DNA from: Bacteroidia bacterium
Lineage (GTDB): Bacteria > Bacteroidota > Bacteroidia > B-17B0 > Aurantibacillaceae
Direction of reading: 5' to 3'
Length of the DNA: 47,680 bases
Assembly (NCBI GenBank): GCA_022842625.1
Contig: JALHPG010000015.1
Coordinates: 1 to 47,680, forward strand
The notes below the pieces were generated by a model, which was not told the DNA's origin, ran no database searches, and worked only from the letters and a program-made list of their open reading frames with translations. The position numbers were made by a program, and so were the translations under genes. Numbering within the stretch: the stretch's first letter is position 1; each line of letters opens with the position of its first letter. Positions 16,801-23,044 of this stretch are shown here, one piece after another.

Positions 16801-17067
16801 GTCATAATTTCCATATCTATCGGATGCAAATGCAATTGATTTGCCGTCGGGCGACCAAACAGGCATAAAATCATGCCCCTCGCTAAGGGTTAACACAGTT
16901 GCTTCGCCACCGCTTGTATTTACTTTATAAAGATCGCCTTTATAACTAAAAACAATTTGTTTTCCGTCTGGCGAAATAGATGGATAACGCATCCATAGCG
17001 GAGAATTTGCCTTTAATGAAAATGTAAAGCTTATTAAAAACAAAAATGAAATTATTAAACGAGTCAT
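13843..17067 (-). CDS. Tricorn-like S41 family peptidase with WD40-like propeller and PDZ domain
   Basis: The 1074-residue product has a signal peptide (about 1-22), so it acts in the periplasm or at the surface, unlike cytosolic archaeal tricorn. Residues 25-540 hold repeated WSPDGK/FSPDGS-type blades of two beta propellers. A charged linker (KENEGKDKKKEGDK, about residue 560) follows. A PDZ segment (ALGVYYDESY...IIEKIDGVLID) lies near 785-840, then the S41 core. The catalytic pattern matches tricorn: Ser-His at 761-762 (NASHTG) and nucleophile Ser979 followed by Asp980 (NYSDAH), with VVDTRFNGGG before it. It degrades peptides. It is downstream of cphA on the same strand but separated by a terminator. 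A role in releasing peptides linked to the neighbouring pathway is not shown. Confidence 0.9.
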   Translation of the reverse strand: MTRLIISFLFLISFTFSLKANSPLWMRYPSISPDGKQIVFSYKGDLYKVNTSGGEATVLTLSEGHDFMPVWSPDGKSIAFASDRYGNYDVYIMPAEGGSAKRLTYYSAGDFPYCFSPDGSKIYFGSSRVDINTSVVFPSGGLPELYSVPSVGGKESMLNSWPMEDVSVDASGNKFLYHDRKGYENQWRKHHVSSVTRDIWLYEKNSDKYTKLSDFEGEDRTPVLQKNEDVYFLSEKSGSFNIWKFNLKDPSNKTQITKYEKNPVRFLSSSKEGILCFGFDGEIYTMQNGEAKKVNISITTDERFNQKQNLVKNSGASEMSVSPNGKEVAFVLRGEIFVTSVEGGTTKRITNTPQQERSVSFSSDGRSLVFAAERENIWALHQISISRKEETYFFNSTLLKEEVLVKTNKESFQPKYSPDATEIAFLEDRTAIKILNIKSKEVREILPPTKNYSYSDGDQWFDWSPDGKYLLVNYLEDNNWLTQVGLIETSGKGKLINLSQSGYDNSNPKWMAEGKMMIWFSNRHGMKNHASHGSQNDVYGQFFDKTFYERFKMNNDEYLILKENEGKDKKKEGDKASASTSVTPKPKEIKIDLDGLWDRKERLTINSSDLSDAVITSNGEQLFYLSKFEKGYDLWVNTFKESETKLFLKLGASTAGDLTIDKEGKNLYLLADGKLLKISIDKKEKKDIGFKAEMELITSAERDYFFEHVWRQVNNKFYVSNLQGTDWNYYKNQYAKFLPYINNNRDFAEMLSEFLGELNASHTGCRANPKFENADETAALGVYYDESYTGNGMKIIEVMDKGPLQNATSQIKEGTIIEKIDGVLIDHKEANYWNLLNRKTHQTILLSLVDKTGKRWEETVKPISLGEQNELLYQRWIKNRQKETEKLSDGKLGFMHVRAMDNDGFRAFYEQVLGKYPNKEALVVDTRFNGGGWLHDDLATFLSGKKYIEFIPRERKIGVEPGNKWRKPSAVLISEGNYSDAHMFPVVYKTLGIGKLVGMPVAGTGTAVWWENLQDKELTFGIPQVGVVDNDGKYYENTELQPDIKQTLDPNFALKGRDQQLEKVVEELLKGIKK

Positions 17068-17116
17068 AGTTGGGATTTTTTTTAATTAATATATGAAAAT
17101 ACTCTTTATTATTATA

Positions 17117-17154
17117 AAACCAAAATCGCCCATCCTTATTAAAGAATGAGCGAT
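17117..17154 (-). terminator. Intrinsic terminator after cphA
   Basis: On the minus strand ATCGCTCATTC (17154-17144) pairs with GGATGGGCGAT (17135-17125) over 11 bp with two G-U pairs, then TTTTGGTTTT. It separates cphA from the S41 peptidase, so the latter may have its own promoter or depend on read-through. Confidence 0.8.
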
Positions 17155-17178
17155 CTGTTGCGAACTTTTTTAAAAAAA

Positions 17179-19794
17179 CTATAAACCTCTTTCTTTATCC
17201 AAATAAGATTGAACAACTTCTATGGCGTTATCGATCACATCACTTAAGGCTGTAATAAAGGTGCCCGGTTTAGCTATTGATAATGCATGTTCCAAAGCCT
17301 CGATCTCCTTAGGAATGTATTCGTAAGATTGATTCGGATTTCTTTCGTTAATTCCTTCCAATAATAGTTTTACAATATCTTCGGCTTTTCTGCCACGTAA
17401 AAATTTATCCTGACGAATAATAATATGATCGAACATCTCAGCCGAAATTCTTCCAAGATCTCTAATGTCATCATCACGTCTGTCGCCGGTTCCGGTAATA
17501 ATGCCTATTTTGTAAGGGGACTCAACACCGGATAAAAATTCTTTTATTCCTCTAAATCCATCCGCATTATGCGCAAAGTCAATTAGTACTTTGTATTCTT
17601 TAAAATCAAAAATATTCATACGGCCAGGTGTTTGTGAGGCCGAAGGAATAAATGTTTCTAAATTGGTTTTTATATCTTCAATTGTAAATCCATAAACGTA
17701 TGATGCCAACGTAGCAGCCAATGCATTTGCAACCATAAAGGTAACTTTGCCTCCAAAAGTAAGTGGCACAGCCGTTGTTTTACAAACCCTGAATTTCCAT
17801 TCACCTTTTTTAATGGTTATATAGCCATTCTCTGCAATTGCAGCAATACCGCCTTTCTTGCAGTGTTCAACTATTACTGGATTATTTTCGTTTAAGCTAA
17901 AATAAGCAATGTTGCAATCAGCACTTTTTGCTATTTCAACACAATGTTCGTTGTCTGCATTTAAAACCGCATAACCATTACGTTTTACACTTTTAACAAC
18001 AACACCTTTTACATTGGCCATGTCTTTTAAGGTGTGAATATCAGAAAGCCCCATATGGTCTTCCTGAATATTTGTAACAACGGCTACATCACATTTTCCA
18101 AAGCCTAAGCCTGAGCGAAGAATACCGCCACGAGCAGTTTCTAATACTGCAAATTCTACAGTAGGATCTTTTAAAATAAATTCTGCACTAACGGGTCCGG
18201 TTGTGTCGCCTTTTGTGAGCATAGAATTTTGCACGTAAATACCATCCGATGTTGTAAAGCCAACGCGGTAACCATTATTTTTTACTATGTGAGCAATTAA
18301 TCGGGTAGTGGTTGTTTTGCCATTTGTACCTGTAATAGCTATAATTGGGATCCTACAACTTTTTCCGGGAGGATAAAGCATGTCGATTACCGGCGCAGCA
18401 ACGTTTCTTGGTAAACCTTTTGCAGGCGCTAAGTGCATTCTAAAACCTGGAGCAGCATTAACTTCTAAAACTACACCACCGGAAGTTTCTAAAGGTTCGC
18501 TAAGATTTTGAGCCATAATATCAATGCCGCAAATATCTAATCCAATAACACGTGATATCCGTTCGCAAATAAAGATGTTTGTTGGATGCATGATGTCTGT
18601 AACATCGGTAGAGGTGCCACCGGTGCTTAAGTTGGCAGTGCCTTTTAAATAACACTGCTCGCCTTTTTTAAGAACGGTATCTAATGTGTAATTGTATTTT
18701 GCTAATTGATCGTGAGTTTCTTTATCGATACTGATCTCTGTTAAAACATTTTCATGTCCGTATCCTCGTCTTGGATCTTTATTTTCTTTATCTATTAATT
18801 GTTGAATGGTTGATGCGCCATCACCAATAACGTGAGCGGGCTCGCGCAAGGCAGCGGCAATAAAACGATGATTAATAACCAGTACACGAAAATCGAAACC
18901 TGTAATAAATTTTTCTACAATAATTTTACGTGAATATTTTTTTGCATGATGAAAAGCCTCCATGGCTTCTTCCTCAGTTTTTACATTAATAGAAGCGCCT
19001 TTTCCATGGTTGCCATCTAGTGGCTTAAATACTAATGGAAATTTTACTTTTTCAATCACTTCTTTTACTTCCTCTTCATGAACAATGCACATACCTTTCG
19101 CCACAGGTATAGCTGCATCGGCAAGCATACGTTTGGTTTCATCTTTATTACTGGCAAGATCAACCGCGATCGAACTTGTTCTATCTGTCATGGTAGCTCT
19201 AAAGCGTACCTGATTTTTACCATAACCTAATTGCACCAACGATTCACCATTTAAACGAATAAAAGGAATGTCTCTTGCAACCGCTTCATCTACAATAGAT
19301 CCGGTACTTGGACCAAGACGCTCGCGTTCGCGCATTTGACGCATGGTTATCAAGTCGGCATTAAGGTCGTATTCTTTAGAAGCTATTAAAGCTTCAGCAA
19401 TAGCAACCGCAGCTTTTGCGGCGTATATACCAACCTTTTCTTCCATGTAAGAAAACACTACATTGTAAACACCCTCTGTTCCTGTGCCTCTGGTGCGACC
19501 AAAGCCAACTTCCATTCCGGCAAGCGTTTGAATTTCTAAAGCTATATGTTCTACAACATGTCCCATCCAAGTGCCTTCCTTAACACGTTCAAAAAAGCCA
19601 CCGGCATGGTTTTTGGAGCATCTATGTGAAACCATTGTGGGTATCATTGCTTCTAACCTTTCTGCAAATCCCGGAATTTTATCTGTAGGAGATTGTTCTA
19701 ATTCTTCCAGGTCTAACTTCATTACAATTAGTTTTTTTCTGTAGTTTGACCAGTAATTAGGGCCTCTCAGGGCTTTAGTTTCAATGATTTTCAT
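17179..19794 (-). CDS. cphA: Cyanophycin synthetase (CphA1 type)
   Basis: The 871-residue length is full for CphA1. The N-terminus MKIIETKALRGPNYWSNYRK is the family hallmark. The ATP-grasp domain is seen at about residues 215-475 (FPLVFKPLDGNHGKGAS near 250-265), and attaches Asp to the growing backbone. The Mur-ligase-like domain follows, with the P-loop GTNGKTTTTR at about 489, and attaches Arg to the Asp side chain. Both active modules are present, so this is not the shorter CphA2, which repolymerises dipeptide. The product is cyanophycin, poly-Asp with Arg side chains, an insoluble cytoplasmic nitrogen and carbon store. The gene is divergent from cphB across 145 bases. Confidence 0.95.
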   Translation of the reverse strand: MKIIETKALRGPNYWSNYRKKLIVMKLDLEELEQSPTDKIPGFAERLEAMIPTMVSHRCSKNHAGGFFERVKEGTWMGHVVEHIALEIQTLAGMEVGFGRTRGTGTEGVYNVVFSYMEEKVGIYAAKAAVAIAEALIASKEYDLNADLITMRQMRERERLGPSTGSIVDEAVARDIPFIRLNGESLVQLGYGKNQVRFRATMTDRTSSIAVDLASNKDETKRMLADAAIPVAKGMCIVHEEEVKEVIEKVKFPLVFKPLDGNHGKGASINVKTEEEAMEAFHHAKKYSRKIIVEKFITGFDFRVLVINHRFIAAALREPAHVIGDGASTIQQLIDKENKDPRRGYGHENVLTEISIDKETHDQLAKYNYTLDTVLKKGEQCYLKGTANLSTGGTSTDVTDIMHPTNIFICERISRVIGLDICGIDIMAQNLSEPLETSGGVVLEVNAAPGFRMHLAPAKGLPRNVAAPVIDMLYPPGKSCRIPIIAITGTNGKTTTTRLIAHIVKNNGYRVGFTTSDGIYVQNSMLTKGDTTGPVSAEFILKDPTVEFAVLETARGGILRSGLGFGKCDVAVVTNIQEDHMGLSDIHTLKDMANVKGVVVKSVKRNGYAVLNADNEHCVEIAKSADCNIAYFSLNENNPVIVEHCKKGGIAAIAENGYITIKKGEWKFRVCKTTAVPLTFGGKVTFMVANALAATLASYVYGFTIEDIKTNLETFIPSASQTPGRMNIFDFKEYKVLIDFAHNADGFRGIKEFLSGVESPYKIGIITGTGDRRDDDIRDLGRISAEMFDHIIIRQDKFLRGRKAEDIVKLLLEGINERNPNQSYEYIPKEIEALEHALSIAKPGTFITALSDVIDNAIEVVQSYLDKERGL

Positions 19795-19889
19795 TCGCTT
19801 GATTTTTGCAATTTCTTGAAAGTACTATTTGTTTTTTGTATAAACAACAATGTGTTTAAAATAAGATGATAAATGGAAAGACTTAGCAA

Positions 19890-19918
19890 TTGTTTAATAG
19901 ATAATTAAGGTAGTTTTG
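19890..19918 (+). promoter_or_regulatory. Promoter of cphB
   Basis: TTG (19890-19892), an 18-base spacer and TAGTTTTG (19911-19918) form a full match to the Bacteroidota promoter. The start of transcription is expected near 19924, about 16 bases before the cphB ATG. No comparable element was found for cphA on the other strand. Confidence 0.65.
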
Positions 19919-19939
19919 TCTAATAATTAAAAATAAAAC

Positions 19940-20824
19940 ATGAGTGTACCTAAGGGCAAACTAATAATAATTGGCGGTTCGGTTGATAAAGGAAGTTTTA
20001 CTGAAAAGGAAGAGGATCTGCAAGCGAAACTCAAATTTTTTGAGCAAGGGATCTTAAACAGAATTATCACTGAATCAAAGAATAAGAATGCCTCGCGTAT
20101 TGAAATAATAACAACAGCAAGCAGCATTGCTAAGGAAGTTGGCGAAGGATATGTAAATGCGTTTAAGCAGTTAAATGTATTAAATGCAGAAATATTAGAT
20201 ATTAGAACACGTGAAGAAGCTAATGCTCCGGAAAACATTGAACGTTTAAAAAATGCCGATGTTGTTATGTTTACAGGCGGGGATCAGTTGCGTTTAACTT
20301 CTATTTTTGGAGGAACTGCATTTCATCATTTGTTATTAGAGAAATATGAAAATGAACATTTTGTTATTTCGGGTACATCTGCAGGTGCTGCGGCAAGTTC
20401 AAATAATATGATCTATCAAGGAAGCAGCAGTGAATCTTTATTGAAAGGTGAAGTAAAAATTACCGGAGGTTTAGGATTTATAAATAATGTAATTATTGAC
20501 ACACATTTTGTTCAGCGTGGAAGAATAGGGAGGTTGTTGTATGCTTGCGCAAGTAATCCAATTAATATTGGTATAGGCTTAGGTGAAGATACCGGTCTTT
20601 TAATTACTGATGGAAACAGCATGGAGGCAATAGGTTCAGGATTAATTATTTTGGTAGACGGAACGCATATGCGCAACACCAACTTAACGGATGTTGAAAT
20701 TGGAGAGCCTGTGTCAATCGAAAATTTAATTGTTCATGTCATGTCAATTGGCGACCATTTTGATCTTAAAACAAAACGTTTGACTATTGATCATTTTAAG
20801 CCAAAAGTAAAACACGAGTTATAA
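19940..20824 (+). CDS. cphB: Cyanophycinase (peptidase S51)
   Basis: The 294-residue product starts KGKLIIIGGSVDKG, typical of cyanophycinases. The serine nucleophile sits in SGTSAGAAA (Ser147), and MFTGGDQLRL is the conserved substrate-pocket block. DTHFVQRGRIGRL and GIGLGEDTGLL are further family signatures. No signal peptide is seen, so it is an intracellular cyanophycinase acting on the cell's own granules rather than an exported CphE. It releases beta-Asp-Arg dipeptides from cyanophycin. It is divergent from cphA and convergent with the isoaspartyl peptidase gene, with a shared terminator. Confidence 0.95.
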   Translation: MSVPKGKLIIIGGSVDKGSFTEKEEDLQAKLKFFEQGILNRIITESKNKNASRIEIITTASSIAKEVGEGYVNAFKQLNVLNAEILDIRTREEANAPENIERLKNADVVMFTGGDQLRLTSIFGGTAFHHLLLEKYENEHFVISGTSAGAAASSNNMIYQGSSSESLLKGEVKITGGLGFINNVIIDTHFVQRGRIGRLLYACASNPINIGIGLGEDTGLLITDGNSMEAIGSGLIILVDGTHMRNTNLTDVEIGEPVSIENLIVHVMSIGDHFDLKTKRLTIDHFKPKVKHEL

Positions 20825-20826
20825 AT

Positions 20827-20859
20827 AAAACTGCGTTGGAAATAATCCGACGCAGTTTT
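20827..20859. terminator. Shared terminator of cphB and the isoaspartyl peptidase gene
   Basis: AAAACTGCGTTGGA (20827-20840) pairs with TCCGACGCAGTTTT (20846-20859) over 14 positions with one G-T pair and a 5-base loop. It begins 3 bases after the cphB stop and overlaps the stop codon of the opposing gene by two bases. Confidence 0.88.
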
Positions 20860-21820
20860 AATCTTTATAAATTCCAATAAATAGATCTTCACCTTCTTTT
20901 TTTGAAGCACGATACATGCCTTCTGAATTATATGGTAGTTCAATATTTCCTTTTGCGTCTAATGCAATAAGTCCGCCTTCGCCGCCGATCTTCACTAATT
21001 TATCCATTACCACAATATCGCAAGCTTTTTTTAATGTAAGACCTTTATATTCCATTAAGCAAGAAATGTCGTATGCAACCACAGAGCGAATAAAAAATTC
21101 ACCATGACCGGTACATGAAACAGCACATGTTTTATTGTTTGCATAAGTGCCGGCACCAATAATGGGTGTATCGCCAACGCGACCATGTTTTTTATTTGTC
21201 ATGCCACCGGTGCTTGTTCCTGCTGCTAAATTTCCATGCACATCAAGTGCTACGCAACCAACTGTTCCGAATTTTTTTTCCCGTCCGAACGGATTTTCAT
21301 CCGGGCGGGCCTTATCAACTGTGTGATCGAGTATCATCGTATCGCTTTCTTTTGCCTGTTGCAATTGGTCGTATCGCATTTGAACGAAAAAATAATCATC
21401 CGGCATAAATTCAGCATTTATTTTTTTTGCAAATTCTTGCGCACCCAATCCGGCCATGAATACATGTTCCGATCTATCCATCACTCCTCTGGCAAGGCTG
21501 ATTGGATTTTTAATATTCTGAACGCCTGCAACTGCTCCTGCGCTTAGGTCTTTTCCGTTCATCAGCGATGCGTCCATTTCGTGCTTACCCTCATTTGTAA
21601 ACACAGCTCCTCTTCCTGCGTTAAAAAGAGGGTTGTCTTCTAAAGATCTGATAGCAGCTTCAACCGCATCGATGCTTCTACCGCCTTTTATTAAAATAGT
21701 TTCTCCTGACGTGATAGCATCCTCTAACGCTTTTTTATAACTTAATTCTTTTTCGGCTGTCATCCTTGAACGTAAAATAGTTCCGGCGCCACCGTGTATA
21801 GCAAGTGCAAATTTTCTCAT
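20858..21820 (-). CDS. iaaA: Isoaspartyl peptidase / plant-type L-asparaginase (Ntn hydrolase)
   Basis: The 320-residue length is normal for the family. The N-terminus KFALAIHGGAGTI and NPLFNAGRGAVFT are the usual alpha-subunit motifs. The autocleavage site is KFGTVGCVALD, with the nucleophile Thr at about residue 186. GGMTNKKHGRVGDTPIIGAG and the TGHGE block carry the Arg and Gly residues that bind substrate. The proenzyme splits into alpha and beta chains. No signal peptide is evident. The family hydrolyses beta-aspartyl dipeptides, including beta-Asp-Arg from cyanophycin, to Asp and Arg, which fits its place beside cphA and cphB. On its own strand it lies 36 bases downstream of two exported-protein genes and may be co-transcribed with them. 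Confidence 0.93.
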   Translation of the reverse strand: MRKFALAIHGGAGTILRSRMTAEKELSYKKALEDAITSGETILIKGGRSIDAVEAAIRSLEDNPLFNAGRGAVFTNEGKHEMDASLMNGKDLSAGAVAGVQNIKNPISLARGVMDRSEHVFMAGLGAQEFAKKINAEFMPDDYFFVQMRYDQLQQAKESDTMILDHTVDKARPDENPFGREKKFGTVGCVALDVHGNLAAGTSTGGMTNKKHGRVGDTPIIGAGTYANNKTCAVSCTGHGEFFIRSVVAYDISCLMEYKGLTLKKACDIVVMDKLVKIGGEGGLIALDAKGNIELPYNSEGMYRASKKEGEDLFIGIYKD

Positions 21821-21856
21821 TAACGTAAAGGTATTAAAAATGTATTCGTAATAATT

Positions 21857-23023
21857 TTATTTAGGGCTAGTTAATTTCAAAATTTCATCTATTCTGTTTT
21901 TAGAATAGAGGTCATCCGCTTTGATCTTTAAAGCATTTTCATATTCTGTTTTTGCTTCAGCATAACGTTTCATTTTAAAATAACCATCTGCTTTTGTAAT
22001 TGTTTCTTTATAAACATTTTTTCCAATTGGTTGGGCAATACTATGGTTTGAGTGACCTTTTTTAACATTAGATTCATTGGTGGTAGGTTCTGTTTCGGTA
22101 ACTTTTATTTTTTCCGGATTTTCTTTTTGAGTGTTTTCTTTTTCGGGAGCAGGTTTGTTTTTAGATTTTTTTTCTTCCAGCATTTTTTCTTTTGCTAATT
22201 GATCACTGGCCGCTTTTTCAAACATTGCTTTGTCCTTAGCAGTTTTTTCGGCAATAGCTTTATCGTTTGCGATTTTATTAGCAGCGGCTTTTTCTGCAGC
22301 CTCTGCAGCTAAGGCCTCATCTTTTTCTTTTTTATTTTTAATACAAAGTTCGGCTTTGCTAATTTGATCTTTTGGATATTGTTCTCCCGGAAGCAAATCA
22401 ATTGCTTTGGCGTAATAATCTTTTGCAGCAGGACAATTATGATTTTTCATCGCATCGTCACCCGATTTGTTTAGTGCGCAAAACTTTTGAATAAGAGAGG
22501 TCTCTGCATCATAAATTTTTGACAAGATGCTCAGACCATTGTTCGTAACAGCTTCATCTTTATCAAAATTCTGACCTTTTGATTTGTATTCTACTTTTAC
22601 AAGCGGTTCGTTTAGTCCAATATAATCAACCCCTTTAAGAGGTTTCGACATTAAAAAGCCGCTGATTTTTACTGTAGGTTTATAATTATCTTTTCCTACA
22701 TTTTCCGAAACGCCGGTAGTTGAAACGTAGAATTTTTTAGTGTTACAGCCGGGTGATGAAATTGTAAGAATGTATTCTCCGCCTGAGGGAATGTCAATTA
22801 CAAAATCTCCTTCGGCGTTGGTATTTGTTTGGCCGAGCTGTTTAGTTTCTTTATATAATTTTATTTCTGCACCACCAAGAGCTTTCTCTGACTTTTCGGC
22901 GGTACTGGTTAATCGCCATGATCTTAGTTCCACCGTACTGCTCAGTTTTAACATCCAATCTTGAGAATAACTAATGAGCTCACAAAATAAAAATACGATA
23001 AATAAATAGTTTTTTGTTTTCAT
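21857..23023 (-). CDS. Exported protein with carboxypeptidase-regulatory-like domain and TPR-like segment (short paralog)
   Basis: The 388-residue product has a signal peptide (to about residue 20, ISYSQ). A beta-sandwich of the CarboxypepD-reg or Cna-B type follows (GGAEIKLYKETKQLGQTNTNAEGDFVIDIP). Next is a helical segment with a TPR-like repeat, a charged Lys/Ala/Glu-rich stretch (about residues 235-320), and a C-terminal TPR-like unit ([24 protein letters not shown]). It is clearly paralogous to the next gene upstream, which shares both ends but has a far longer repeat. They are 21 bases apart and probably in one operon. The function is unknown. It could be a periplasmic or surface scaffold. 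Confidence 0.75.
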   Translation of the reverse strand: MKTKNYLFIVFLFCELISYSQDWMLKLSSTVELRSWRLTSTAEKSEKALGGAEIKLYKETKQLGQTNTNAEGDFVIDIPSGGEYILTISSPGCNTKKFYVSTTGVSENVGKDNYKPTVKISGFLMSKPLKGVDYIGLNEPLVKVEYKSKGQNFDKDEAVTNNGLSILSKIYDAETSLIQKFCALNKSGDDAMKNHNCPAAKDYYAKAIDLLPGEQYPKDQISKAELCIKNKKEKDEALAAEAAEKAAANKIANDKAIAEKTAKDKAMFEKAASDQLAKEKMLEEKKSKNKPAPEKENTQKENPEKIKVTETEPTTNESNVKKGHSNHSIAQPIGKNVYKETITKADGYFKMKRYAEAKTEYENALKIKADDLYSKNRIDEILKLTSPK

Positions 23024-23044
23024 GATTAAACAGTAAATGCTTGA

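Noticed and set aside
21166..21547. Two overlapping plus-strand frames (80 and 103 residues) antisense to the isoaspartyl peptidase
   Set aside because: The minus-strand gene carries intact catalytic motifs across the same bases, so these are shadows.
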